64,000 bases of DNA from Vulcanimicrobiota bacterium (GTDB taxonomy: Bacteria; Vulcanimicrobiota; Vulcanimicrobiia; Vulcanimicrobiales; Vulcanimicrobiaceae): positions 1 through 64,000 of the forward strand of contig DAHUXH010000006.1 of the NCBI GenBank assembly GCA_027307235.1, read 5' to 3'. Made by a program: the position numbers and the translations under genes. Each line of letters begins with the position of its first letter. The stretch's first letter is position 1. Under the pieces are notes generated by a model. It saw only the letters and a program-made list of their open reading frames with translations. It ran no database searches and had not been told where the DNA came from. Positions 27,011-35,115 of the stretch are shown here, piece by piece.

Positions 27011-27247
27011 ATGAGCGCACAGCCAACGAACCGCGACATCCTCGACGCCCTTCTCGATTTTCGAGATGTGGTCGGCATGCGTTTCGACGCAATCGACCGT
27101 CGCTTTGAGGCGATGGATCGGCGCTTTGATGGAATCGATCAGCGGCTCGATCGACACGAAAACCGGCTGGACGCCATCGAACGCCGTATGGGCCGCCTCG
27201 AAACGCGCGTTGAGACCCTTGAGCAACACTGGCACACTTCACCCTAG
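27011..27247 (+). CDS. Small coiled-coil protein
   Basis: A 78-residue, highly charged protein made almost entirely of heptad-like repeats (FDAIDRRFEAMDRRFDGIDQRLDRHENRLDAIERRMGRLETRVETLE), a continuous coiled coil of about 55 residues. The repeating 7-residue unit (RRFxAxD) suggests internal duplication. Proteins of this type occur near toxin, phage and membrane-anchored systems, but no specific function can be given. It lies directly after the repeat remnant and 61 bp before the peptidase gene. Confidence 0.6.
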   Translation: MSAQPTNRDILDALLDFRDVVGMRFDAIDRRFEAMDRRFDGIDQRLDRHENRLDAIERRMGRLETRVETLEQHWHTSP

Positions 27248-27308
27248 CGGCTGATGCCGCGGTGTCACAGTAGCCTTCCACAACACACAGTCGTGGGAGG
27301 TTTTTACT

Positions 27309-28547
27309 TTGATCGAATCGGTTCGTTCGCCGGAATCGCCTGCACTCGAGTTCGGCATCTATCGCGATGGCGACAACAACCTCGACGCATCGCAAGCGTA
27401 TGTGCTCAAACAGGCTCTCGACACCAGCGGGTCGGATCATAGCATCGCCTTTCACGTCGAAAATACGACCGGGCTGCGCATCCACGGCGATACCCTTACC
27501 AAAGGCGCTCTGCACACCGATACGTTCGACCTCACCGGCGGCGAGATCACGAACGCGCACGTGGGCCGTTCCGCCGACATGTCCTCACCCGACAATCTCG
27601 CGCGATTCGTGGCGCAGACGCTCGATCAAGCCGAGCGCAACGGCGCGAAACAAACCTGGATCGAACTGGTCGATCACGGCGCCGGCGACGGCGGCGGTCT
27701 CGAATCGGATTCGCGCGCTGAAGTCATGTCGATGCCGGCGATCGCCAACGCCATCGCGCAGGGCCAGGCCGAGCATGCGCGCGAGCATCCCGAGGACGCG
27801 GGGCGCACGGTGGACGGCGTTGTCGCCAATCAATGCTTGATGTCAACGCTCGGCTTTGCCGACGCGCTCTCGCGCGCTGGAGTGAAGTACCTTGCGGCAT
27901 CACCCGAGACGATGATCTCGCCGGGAACGCCAACCTCAGTCGCGCATGCGATCGCCGCGAACGTCGACGATCCCGCGAAGATGGCGCATGCCGTCGTTTC
28001 CACGACGATGCGCTATCGCTATGACGGCGGCGATGCGCGGTTCGGGCCGGCAGCGGCGTTCGACGTGCTCGATTGTTCGCCAGAGAAGATCGCGCACGTC
28101 GATGCCGCCGTCAAAGCCTTCAACGACGCCGCCGCTGCCGACGCCCGCTCCGCACCGGCGCAACGTGCGGCGCTGCGCGAGGACGTTGCGTCAATCGACG
28201 GCATGACCCGCGACGAAGATCTCGCTTCGCAGCACCTTCCGTGGCAAGCCGATCGTCCGGCGATCGCGATGTACGATACCATCGCTCATGACGAGCGCCT
28301 ATCCAACTCCGTTCGCGCGGCGGCCGCGGCGGCGTCTTCCGCCGTCGGCGACATCGTGCTCGCGCACCGCGAGAGCGCGCACTTCACGCCGTTCAACGGC
28401 GCATCATATCGTGACGCGGCCGGACCGACCGTTCATGCGCCGGTAACGCAGCGGCAGATCGACCCCTGGGCGCCCAAGATCAGCGAAACGAACAACGCCT
28501 TTGCCGCCGCCACCGACGAAAGCGCGTTCACCGCAGCGATCGCTTAG
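27309..28547 (+). CDS. Clostripain-family (C11-like) cysteine peptidase
   Basis: A 412-residue protein resembling clostripain-related peptidases: FGIYRDGDNNLD at residues 15-26, the histidine in ELVDHGAGDGGG (His123) and the cysteine in VVANQCLMS (Cys176) form the expected His/Cys dyad. No signal peptide is present, unusual for a family that is mostly secreted. The TTG start has GGGAGG 8 bases upstream. The C-terminal 150 residues are Ala-rich and helical. The last ~50 bp recur in decayed form at 31690 and more weakly at 32327. A 10-bp-stem hairpin follows the stop. Confidence 0.7.
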   Translation: MIESVRSPESPALEFGIYRDGDNNLDASQAYVLKQALDTSGSDHSIAFHVENTTGLRIHGDTLTKGALHTDTFDLTGGEITNAHVGRSADMSSPDNLARFVAQTLDQAERNGAKQTWIELVDHGAGDGGGLESDSRAEVMSMPAIANAIAQGQAEHAREHPEDAGRTVDGVVANQCLMSTLGFADALSRAGVKYLAASPETMISPGTPTSVAHAIAANVDDPAKMAHAVVSTTMRYRYDGGDARFGPAAAFDVLDCSPEKIAHVDAAVKAFNDAAAADARSAPAQRAALREDVASIDGMTRDEDLASQHLPWQADRPAIAMYDTIAHDERLSNSVRAAAAAASSAVGDIVLAHRESAHFTPFNGASYRDAAGPTVHAPVTQRQIDPWAPKISETNNAFAAATDESAFTAAIA

Positions 28548-28558
28548 CAGCAAACACG
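28510..28558 (+). repeat. Repeat C, copy 1 (3' end of peptidase gene)
   Basis: The 3' end of the clostripain-like gene plus about 11 bp past the stop. It matches 31690-31739 over about 50 bp with a handful of substitutions and one 1-bp indel. Confidence 0.75.
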
Positions 28559-28564
28559 CCAACT

Positions 28565-28594
28565 GGCGCGGTCGTCGCATCGTTCGACCGCGCC
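28565..28594 (+). terminator. Hairpin, terminator-like
   Basis: A perfect 10-bp stem (GGCGCGGTCG / CGACCGCGCC) with a 10-base loop, 18 bp after the peptidase stop and before the convergent glycine-rich lipoprotein gene. No T-run follows, so termination efficiency is uncertain. Confidence 0.45.
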
Positions 28595-28648
28595 CAGCCG
28601 CGCATCAGTGTATGTATTGCGCTGAAGGCGAAAAACTCCGCGAGCACT

Positions 28649-30874
28649 TCACGGAATCACCGAGCCGAGCGCACGTGCGACAGGTCCCGACGACGTCGAG
28701 CCGTTGACGGTGCCCTGAAAGTTGAAGACGGGTGTGGCATCGGCGGTTCCGGCAGTCGCTGCGCCTCCGCCCGAACTTGCACCCGCGGCACCGCCGGTTG
28801 CGCTCGCGCCGGTTGCATCACTGTTGAACGTGATGAGTGTGCCGGTTGCAACGAAAATCGCCGGGCCTGCGGCCGCCCCTCCGCCCCCACCCCCTGTCTG
28901 GAGTGTTGAACTAATCGTCCCGCCGCTGCCACCGAATACTGCCGGGGTGAGCATGCCGCCGAGGCCGGGCGTGCCCGAGAACCCGCCGCCACCACCGCCA
29001 CCCGCGCCGCCGCTACCGCCAGGGAGTGCGGCCGAACCCATTCCGCCGCCACCACCGCCGAAGCCACCGTTTCCGCCCGACGCCTGTGTGCCGCCCCCGC
29101 CACCGCCAGCGAAGCCGCCGTTGCCACCGGTTGCAACGTTGCCGCCCGCGGCGCCGCCGGGATTTCCGGCGTAGCCGCTACTACCCGCGCCACCGCTAGC
29201 GCTAAAACTCGATCCGCCGCCACCGCCGCCGGCGCCGCCCGCACCACCGAGCGCACCAACCGCGTTCGCGCCGAAACCGAGCATTCCGCCGCCGCCGCCG
29301 CCCGCACCGTCATTCGGGCCGGTTACCGGCGACCCGTCACCGCCGGCGGAGGCCATGCCGCCGCCGCCGCCCCCGCCACCGCCGGAAATCCCAGTCACGA
29401 GACTTCCGCCTGAACCGCCGGCGCCACCGAGTGCCATGGCGTTGACGAACGAACTGTTTTCAACCTCGGCTGCCGCAGTATTGACGAAAAGCCCCGCACC
29501 TGCGCCGAGGCCACCGCCGCCGCCGGTGCCGCCTTCGGCTCCGGCACCGCCGGCGCCACCTTTCGCGAGCACGTTTTGAACCTTGAGATTCGCGAGAACG
29601 ACCATTCCGCTATCTGCCCAGAACGCACGAAAGAGCGAGCCTCCGTCGATCACGACGGTGCCAAACGTTCCGCCATCGATCACCACGTTGCTCGTTATCG
29701 GAGGAAGCGCACTCGCGAGCGTGATCGTGAACGCGCCCGAGAACGTAATGAGATCGCCGGCTGTGCCATTCGCTGTTGCGATCGCCGCGCGAAGCGAACC
29801 CGCGCCTGAGTCGTTACCGTTGGTAACGACGAGCGACGACCCGTTCGCAACGTTGAACGGCACACCGCCGCTGGTACCGGCGATATTCGAGACCGTCACG
29901 TTCTGCGGTCCGAACGCCGCGCCGGGGGCAACGGCGAAACTGGCCGTAAGCGTCGTGGCGCTGGTGACATTGACTGCCGTAACGCTAACGCCCGCGCCGC
30001 TCAAAGCGACGTTCGTGGAACCAGAGGCGAAGTTCGTGCCCGTAAGCGTCTCCGAGACCGTCGCAGCGGCCAGTCCGCTAGAGGTGCTGATCGCCGTCAG
30101 GGTCGGCGGGTGCACGAGTTGCACCGTGCCGTGCGCCGGCGTGATGCCGGTCGCCGAAGCCGTGATCATCGGCGGGGTTGTGAGCGACGCGTTATAGGAG
30201 AGCGTGATTCCGCTCGCCGGTTGTGTCATCGACGTTTGCGAGAGAGCCGAACTGCCGGAGTTATCGGAATCGACAAGCGTCACAAGTACCGGGTTACCGC
30301 CGCCATCGACATAACCTCCGGGAGCGACAATCGTGTTCCCGTCGGCGTCTAGCGCGTTCACGGTCACTGCCACGGTTCCACTCGTTCCGGCCGCGATACT
30401 CGTCGGATTGACCGAGACGGCAAGCGATGCAACGATGCCGTTAAACGTCACATTGACCGTGTTGGCTTGGTCGATGACGATCGTCTGCGTCGTGGACCCG
30501 GTCGAAAGAAGATTTCCACCGCCGCTCTGCCCGTCGAAAAGTTTGAACGCAAACGTATCGCTGCCCAGAGGCGCGGCGATCGTGCCGCTGCAGACGCTCG
30601 CGCAGTTCACGGTGACCGGCGCACTCGCGCTCCCGCCGCTCGGCGCGACGGTGATCGATGCCGATTGCGTGCTCGCCGAAACGTACGCGGGATGGAGTGC
30701 CGCCGATTTCGACGGAACGACGATCGTAAAGGCGACACTCGCGGTTTGCGCGCCGCGCGGCGCAGGCAGCGGGAGCGATTGCGTGGGAAAATTCGACGAT
30801 ACCGATCCGCTGCACCCGGCGATGAGCGCGGCCGTAAGGGCGCATGCAAGTACACGAGCAGTGTGCATACTCAT
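28649..30874 (-). CDS. Glycine-rich surface lipoprotein
   Basis: A 741-residue predicted lipoprotein: signal peptide with lipobox LIAGC (Cys near position 21). Beta-sandwich repeats follow, including a TIG/IPT-like segment (PPTLTAISTSSGLAAATVSETLTGTNF). A right-handed beta-helix start resembles CSLREA-type proteins (NGNDSGAGSLRAAIATANGTAGDLITFSG). The last 300 residues consist of GGxGGxGGGG arrays, similar in look to PE-PGRS or outer-membrane Gly-rich proteins. It starts within the stop of the upstream lipoprotein (ATGA overlap). Role presumably in surface structure or adhesion; not shown. Confidence 0.75.
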   Translation of the reverse strand: MSMHTARVLACALTAALIAGCSGSVSSNFPTQSLPLPAPRGAQTASVAFTIVVPSKSAALHPAYVSASTQSASITVAPSGGSASAPVTVNCASVCSGTIAAPLGSDTFAFKLFDGQSGGGNLLSTGSTTQTIVIDQANTVNVTFNGIVASLAVSVNPTSIAAGTSGTVAVTVNALDADGNTIVAPGGYVDGGGNPVLVTLVDSDNSGSSALSQTSMTQPASGITLSYNASLTTPPMITASATGITPAHGTVQLVHPPTLTAISTSSGLAAATVSETLTGTNFASGSTNVALSGAGVSVTAVNVTSATTLTASFAVAPGAAFGPQNVTVSNIAGTSGGVPFNVANGSSLVVTNGNDSGAGSLRAAIATANGTAGDLITFSGAFTITLASALPPITSNVVIDGGTFGTVVIDGGSLFRAFWADSGMVVLANLKVQNVLAKGGAGGAGAEGGTGGGGGLGAGAGLFVNTAAAEVENSSFVNAMALGGAGGSGGSLVTGISGGGGGGGGGMASAGGDGSPVTGPNDGAGGGGGGMLGFGANAVGALGGAGGAGGGGGGSSFSASGGAGSSGYAGNPGGAAGGNVATGGNGGFAGGGGGGTQASGGNGGFGGGGGGMGSAALPGGSGGAGGGGGGGFSGTPGLGGMLTPAVFGGSGGTISSTLQTGGGGGGAAAGPAIFVATGTLITFNSDATGASATGGAAGASSGGGAATAGTADATPVFNFQGTVNGSTSSGPVARALGSVIP

Positions 30875-31554
30875 GATCCTCCAACGCTTGTCGTGGTGAC
30901 GTCGATGGTGAGCGTTGCGCTCTGGCTTGCCCCGCCGGCGATCGTGAAAGTACAGTGTCCAGCCGCGACCGGCGTTACCGTGAATGCCGTTGCGCTCGAG
31001 GGTGAGATGCTCGCGATGCCGCTACACGAGTTCGTCTGCCCGGGCGCCGCAGTCGTTGCGCTGAACGATCCGGTGTAGCTGACTTGCGACGCATTCACCG
31101 GTTGTGCATGTGCCGCGCCAGCCGCTGTAAACGCGAGCGACGGCGGTGAAAGCACAACCGCGCCGGAAGCCGCGGACGGCGAAACGATTACGCTGAATTG
31201 AGACCTGTTCCCGAGCTGATCGCCAACGAGAATCTGCGTGGTACCGTCGTTCATCGCCGTGACGGTAAACGAAGCCCCGCCCGTCCCGGTGCTCAGTGCG
31301 CTGCGGTTTCGCGAACTTGCTTGAATCGCCGAAGGCGCGACGGCAGCAACATTTGGGTTCGCGGATATGGCCCCGAATCGATCCGCATATCCGGGCTCGC
31401 TGACGCTGAATGTTGCCGTGGCACCTACGATGAGCGCCAGGGACGACGCACCGTTCGGCAACGCGATGGAAACAGCGGAACCTTTCGGTGTGGTTGAACA
31501 AGCAGCGAGGGTCGCCGCGAAAACTCCGGATAGAACGAAGAAAATGCGTGACAT
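30871..31554 (-). CDS. Ig-like domain lipoprotein
   Basis: A 227-residue predicted lipoprotein with lipobox TLAAC. Two Ig-like beta-sandwich modules follow (LALIVGATATFSVSEPGY...FTVTAMNDGTTQILVGDQLGNRSQFSVIVSP and SPPSLAFTAAGAAHAQPVNAS...CTFTIAGG), as in BIG-type domains. It is co-translated with the Gly-rich lipoprotein. Together they form a two-gene surface-protein operon convergent with the peptidase. Confidence 0.7.
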   Translation of the reverse strand: MSRIFFVLSGVFAATLAACSTTPKGSAVSIALPNGASSLALIVGATATFSVSEPGYADRFGAISANPNVAAVAPSAIQASSRNRSALSTGTGGASFTVTAMNDGTTQILVGDQLGNRSQFSVIVSPSAASGAVVLSPPSLAFTAAGAAHAQPVNASQVSYTGSFSATTAAPGQTNSCSGIASISPSSATAFTVTPVAAGHCTFTIAGGASQSATLTIDVTTTSVGGS

Positions 31555-31689
31555 GGCACCTTGAGCTCGTTGCGCTGAGGGTGCCGCATTGCAACCGGGC
31601 GCCTGCGAACTCCTGCCCCTCGGCCTTTCCGTCCGGCGGATTCGCCGGGATTGTCACCGGCCAGTGCGAGTTCAGCGCGATAAGCGCGA

Positions 31690-31739
31690 CCACCGACGAA
31701 AGCACGTTTACCACAGCGATCGCATAAGCAGCAGACACG
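31690..31739 (+). repeat. Repeat C, copy 2 (decayed peptidase-gene tail)
   Basis: About 50 bp matching the clostripain-like gene end, including the encoded C-terminus TDES-F-T-AIA followed by a TAA stop. The changes keep the frame but alter residues (Ala to Thr twice), so it looks like the end of a diverged paralogue rather than a fresh copy. The rest of that paralogue is not recognisable. Confidence 0.7.
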
Positions 31740-31754
31740 CGACAAGGCCATGAA

Positions 31755-32033
31755 CTATTCTTCGATGCCACTGCGGAAGTTCAATGCAATCTGAGCCGCC
31801 TTCCGAGCGAAGAGCCACGCCTCAAAGTCGCTAAACGATGCCAGCGCCATCGCCATCGATACAAAAAATGTCACCCAGGGATAGAAACCACAGCTCCACA
31901 GAACAAACCAAAACGCGGCGCCGCCAGCGCGAAGTAGACAACGCCGACCTCGTACCTGCGCCTCGTTCACTTGCGCGCGGGCCTCGGTGAGGAACGGGTC
32001 GGGATCGGCCGGGTTGTATCGCGTAAGGGTCAT
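31755..32033 (-). CDS. Small membrane protein (2TM)
   Basis: A 92-residue protein: a polar N-terminus (TLTRYNPADPDPFLTEARAQVNEAQVRGRR), then two hydrophobic segments (AAFWFVLWSCGFYPWVTFFVSMAMALASF) and a short cytosolic tail. The start at ATG 32033 is fixed by a strong AGGAGG 8 bases upstream. The longer frame lacks a binding site. Function unknown. Confidence 0.6.
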   Translation of the reverse strand: MTLTRYNPADPDPFLTEARAQVNEAQVRGRRCLLRAGGAAFWFVLWSCGFYPWVTFFVSMAMALASFSDFEAWLFARKAAQIALNFRSGIEE

Positions 32034-32122
32034 CTTTCTGCCTCCTGATGAACCTAGTATGGCGGCCAATGGTGCCAAACGTGTGGCATCAGCGAGTGGT
32101 ACGGTGAGGCTCGGAGGTAGCT

Positions 32123-32269
32123 ATGAAGGGGCTTGTTCGAGGACTCTACAGCGTGGCTCGCATCGGTGCATGGGCAAGCGTGATCGCGTCTGGGAACCCG
32201 ATTCGCGTTGCACGTCGTGCGCGCAACCGCGTGGTACTAGGTTGGCTTAGCCGATGGCTCCGCAAATGA
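32123..32269 (+). CDS. Conserved small basic protein (48 aa)
   Basis: A 48-residue ORF with a clear Shine-Dalgarno (CGGAGG, 5 bases before ATG). The protein begins MKGLVRGLYSVARIGAWASV and continues ASGNPIRVARRARNRVV. This layout (short N-terminal helix, ASGxPxxxARRAxNR block, Trp-rich basic end WLSRWLRK) resembles a small protein I recall from several gram-positive and Chloroflexota genomes. Function is unknown; amphipathic helices suggest membrane or nucleic-acid association. Confidence 0.6.
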   Translation: MKGLVRGLYSVARIGAWASVIASGNPIRVARRARNRVVLGWLSRWLRK

Positions 32270-32326
32270 CCGACGACTCAACGGCGGATCCCAAGGGCTC
32301 CGCGGGATTTTGCGGTTCGGCACGCC

Positions 32327-32352
32327 AGCGATCGCGTAAGCGGCAAGCACGC
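32327..32352 (+). repeat. Repeat C, copy 3 (short, weak)
   Basis: A 26-bp stretch aligned with copies 1 and 2 around AGCGATCGC-x-TAAGC-x-GCA, with about four differences. It is short enough that coincidence cannot be excluded. The surrounding 32270-32525 has no gene that I can support. Confidence 0.35.
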
Positions 32353-32525
32353 TGGCTAACGAACGCGATCATACAGCGTCGAAATCCGGCACGAACAAGG
32401 CGCGCGTATTACGCATTTCGTGCCTGAAGTGCGGCATCTCCGCAGATGTTGCACTGAAAGAAAGAAGCCGTAGCAGTCTGACGCGTCATACGCCTTCAAA
32501 GAAAGACCAGTCGTCGTCGAAAAAA

Positions 32526-32747
32526 CTAGCGCAACAAGGTTAAGTCTGACTTACGAGATCTAAGGGTTATGACAGAATGAGTGCCGGCTGCGAGAAACAC
32601 AAGCGCCATTCCAATAAGAATCCCACACACGAGGTCTGTCGCATTTCCGATCCGGCCCTTTTGCTCAGATACAAAAGGAACTGCAAGCGCAGTCACGATA
32701 GCGAATGCGATGTAGAGATTTCCCTTCATCTTTTTTCCCTTGTTCAT
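32526..32747 (-). CDS. Small membrane protein (2TM)
   Basis: A 73-residue protein with a Lys-rich N-terminus (MNKGKKMKGN) and two hydrophobic helices (LYIAFAIVTALAVPFVS and LVCGILIGMALVFLAAGTHSVI). The start at ATG 32747 has GAGGGAAA immediately upstream. The local sequence is AT-richer than the rest of the window, which fits an acquired gene. Function unknown. Confidence 0.5.
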   Translation of the reverse strand: MNKGKKMKGNLYIAFAIVTALAVPFVSEQKGRIGNATDLVCGILIGMALVFLAAGTHSVITLRSRKSDLTLLR

Positions 32748-32875
32748 TTTCCCTCGGCGCTTGCGGCATCGCTGCAATAAGCTACTCGCCTAATAGCAGC
32801 TGGATGCCTCAAGTTAGCCTATGGAAACTACGTGTGTCAACTTTGCACCGGCGCTGCAGCCCACCGGCGAAAGCG

Positions 32876-33112
32876 CTATTTCTTAGGAGCCGGTTTCTCG
32901 GGTACTTTCGCTCCTGAACGGCGCGCCTCGCTCAGGCCGATTGCGATCGCCTGCTTTCGGCTTTTCACCTTTTTCCCGGACCGGCCGGATTGAAGCTCCC
33001 CGCGCTTCATTTCATCCATGGTCCGCTCGACCGATTCGGCGGATTTGCGCCCGTATTTCCGCGTGGATTTCTTTCGGGTCGTCTTCTTTTTTGAAGCTTT
33101 CTTTGCTGGCAT
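32876..33112 (-). CDS. DUF6496 family basic protein
   Basis: A 78-residue Lys/Arg-rich protein. The N-terminus is a histone-like Lys/Ala/Thr tail (PAKKASKKKTTRKKSTRKYG). The rest matches DUF6496: MDEMKRGELQSGRSGKKVKSRKQAIAIGLSEARRSGAKVP. The composition suggests DNA binding or compaction, but the family function is unknown. Confidence 0.8.
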   Translation of the reverse strand: MPAKKASKKKTTRKKSTRKYGRKSAESVERTMDEMKRGELQSGRSGKKVKSRKQAIAIGLSEARRSGAKVPEKPAPKK

Positions 33113-33130
33113 GCTTGCCTCCGGACAGCG

Positions 33131-33289
33131 TCAAACGCCGGCGCGGCGCCCGGTTAGAAGATCGTACACGAGAACGATGAGCGCCACCACCAGCAGCAGG
33201 TGTATCAGACTTCCGCCGATGCGCAACAAGAAGCCGGCAAGCCATAGAACGACCAGGATCACGACGATGGTCCGCAGCATTCCAGCCAT
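33131..33289 (-). CDS. Lmo0937-family membrane protein
   Basis: A 52-residue protein with two transmembrane helices (TIVVILVVLWLAGFLLR and IHLLLVVALIVLVYDLL) around a Gly-Gly turn, and a short basic tail (TGRRAGV). It matches the Lmo0937 family of tiny stress-associated membrane proteins. The start MAGMLRT has GAAGAGGG upstream. Confidence 0.75.
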   Translation of the reverse strand: MAGMLRTIVVILVVLWLAGFLLRIGGSLIHLLLVVALIVLVYDLLTGRRAGV

Positions 33290-33385
33290 TGCGATACCCT
33301 CTTCCCCAGATCGGCAGCCGCACATCGGCGGTCAGTATCGCACCTCTACCCGTCGGGCACACGTTTCAAACATGCTTGCCTGGCG

Positions 33386-33817
33386 TCACACTTGGCGCAC
33401 GCGCGACCAAGCGATCGCAGCGAAGAGAACGATTGCCGCCAGTTGCGCGACGGAACTCATGAGCAGCGCCGACGTGGTCACCGGCGAGATGCCGGTCGCA
33501 TCGACGATCGGCTCGACGATGATGCGCACGATCAACCCGGCATTGAGCAAGACGAATATCCAACGCACCGCCGCGACCGGGTAGCGTCCGCGATTTTCCT
33601 TGAATGCTTCGCGGTTCACCGGAAGAAACCACAAGGCGATGCCGATCACGAGATTTACGAGAAACCCGACAAAGCCCGCGTGCGCGTGAACCACCGAAAG
33701 ATCGAAGGGCGGTTGATATCCGACCGCCTTGGCGCCGAGCAACGCAGCGCCCAATGCGAACGTGGCGCACAGCCACACCAACCCGGCCTTGACGAACCAG
33801 CGCGTTTCAAGCGGCAT
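33386..33817 (-). CDS. Four-helix membrane protein, heme-copper-oxidase-like
   Basis: A 143-residue membrane protein with four predicted helices. The second contains histidines in VVHAHAGFVGFLVNLVIGIALWFLP, resembling the first haem-binding helix of heme-copper oxidase subunit I or NorB-like proteins. The start MPLETRWF avoids the overlap that a longer frame would have with the divergent gene at 33880. Its position beside oxidase genes supports a respiratory or NO-related role. It is too short to be an oxidase itself. Confidence 0.55.
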   Translation of the reverse strand: MPLETRWFVKAGLVWLCATFALGAALLGAKAVGYQPPFDLSVVHAHAGFVGFLVNLVIGIALWFLPVNREAFKENRGRYPVAAVRWIFVLLNAGLIVRIIVEPIVDATGISPVTTSALLMSSVAQLAAIVLFAAIAWSRVRQV

Positions 33818-33879
33818 CACCGATGCGCTTTGACGATACTCGCATAGCAAACCTTCCGCGACGGGTGTATCCTGGATCC

Positions 33880-35115
33880 ATGATTCGGCACTGGATACCA
33901 CCCGGCGCGCTCGTTTTTTCCCAGCTCGCGCACGGCGCTGCGTGGCTGCTGCTGTGGCGCATCGGCGCGGCCGATGCCGTTCATGTGCCGTCGTTTCTCG
34001 GGATCGCTTGGATCCACGTCGTTGCGCTGGGCTGGGCGACGACGGCGGCGCTCGCGGTTCTCGTGCACGTCATCCCATCGTTTTCCGACATGCAGTGGCG
34101 CGGCGAGCGCGTCGCGCGGGCTGCGGTCGCTCTCTTCGCAGGCGGCACGCTGCTCTTCGTGGTTTCCCTCGCGCTGCGTCCGACGCTCGCGATCGGCGGT
34201 GCCGCGATCATGCTTGTCGCCCTGTGTGCATACACTGCGGCTTCCTACGCGACGCTTCGCCCGGCGCTGCGCGGTGAGCGCGTGCAGCGGGCGGTCGCGC
34301 GCGCCCTGCTCGTCACGCTCGTGTTTCTTCTGTTGACTGCGTCTGCCGGCGTTGCGCTCGCACTGATGCTTTCGGGCTTTGCGACTCCGGCGTGGGTAGC
34401 GTCACTGCCTGCGGCGCATGCGACCCTTGGTCTGTTCGGATGGTTGTCATTACTCATCTTCGGAGTATCCGCGCGCACCGTACGTCCGATCACGGGCAAT
34501 CGCTCGCGCTTCCCGGCAGCCCACATTATCGTCGGATCGCTCACGCTGATCGGCGTGCCGCTCCTAGCCATCGGCGTTTCGGGACTACCGCTGCTCGCGC
34601 GAGTGGGCGGCACGCTGTTTGCGCTCGCTGCGCTCGCCTATGCGCTCGACGTGCTCGACGTGTTGCGTCGCGCCATGGTCACGCATCGCGTGCCGCAGTG
34701 CTTCGTGCTTGCGAGCATCGTCTGGCTGCTGGCCGCGCTTGCGTTGGGTGCGGGCACGTTGCTTGGAGAACCGTGGCAACTCGCGTTCGTGTTCGTGGTG
34801 CTGATCGGTTGGATCGGCCAGATGCTCGACGCGCACATCCATCACATCGGCGTGCGGCTGATCGCAACGATCTATCGCGGAGACGACGACGAGACGCGCC
34901 CGCAGGACCTACTCGACGCCCGACTCTCGTGGGCGGCGTTCTTCACCTTTCAAATCGCGATCGTTCTCGCGACCATCGGCTTGCTGCGCGGCGATGCAGC
35001 GTTCGTCATCACCGGCGGGATCATCGGAACGATCGGATGGATCGTCACGATGGGAAATCTGCTCACCGCTCGTGACCGCGCGATCCGCGCGACGTCGCTA
35101 TCGCTACTTCAGTGA
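33880..35115 (+). CDS. Polytopic membrane protein, heme-copper-superfamily-like
   Basis: A 411-residue protein with about twelve hydrophobic helices. Histidines occur in FSQLAHGAAWLLLW, WIHVVALGWATTAALAVLVHVIP, AHATLGLFGW and MLDAHIHHIGVRL. The pattern (histidines at regular helix positions, HIHH late) suggests a haem-binding protein related to subunit I or NnrS-like proteins. The ATG at 33880 gives a sensible N-terminus (MIRHWIPPGALVFSQLAH). It is divergent from the four-helix gene and convergent with the cytochrome c gene (12-bp overlap). Confidence 0.6.
   Translation: MIRHWIPPGALVFSQLAHGAAWLLLWRIGAADAVHVPSFLGIAWIHVVALGWATTAALAVLVHVIPSFSDMQWRGERVARAAVALFAGGTLLFVVSLALRPTLAIGGAAIMLVALCAYTAASYATLRPALRGERVQRAVARALLVTLVFLLLTASAGVALALMLSGFATPAWVASLPAAHATLGLFGWLSLLIFGVSARTVRPITGNRSRFPAAHIIVGSLTLIGVPLLAIGVSGLPLLARVGGTLFALAALAYALDVLDVLRRAMVTHRVPQCFVLASIVWLLAALALGAGTLLGEPWQLAFVFVVLIGWIGQMLDAHIHHIGVRLIATIYRGDDDETRPQDLLDARLSWAAFFTFQIAIVLATIGLLRGDAAFVITGGIIGTIGWIVTMGNLLTARDRAIRATSLSLLQ

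Noticed and set aside
28722-29174. Proline-rich plus-strand frame
   Set aside because: Direct complement of the glycine-rich repeats of the lipoprotein; not an independent protein.
28954-29600. Possible CRISPR-like or tandem-repeat array
   Set aside because: The periodicity comes from GGN codons of the glycine-rich protein; there are no conserved spaced repeats or cas genes.
28501-32352. GCGATCGC octamers as HIP1-like repeats
   Set aside because: The octamer is present in the repeat C copies, but GC-rich coding sequence yields it often; the flanking homology, not the octamer, is the informative part.
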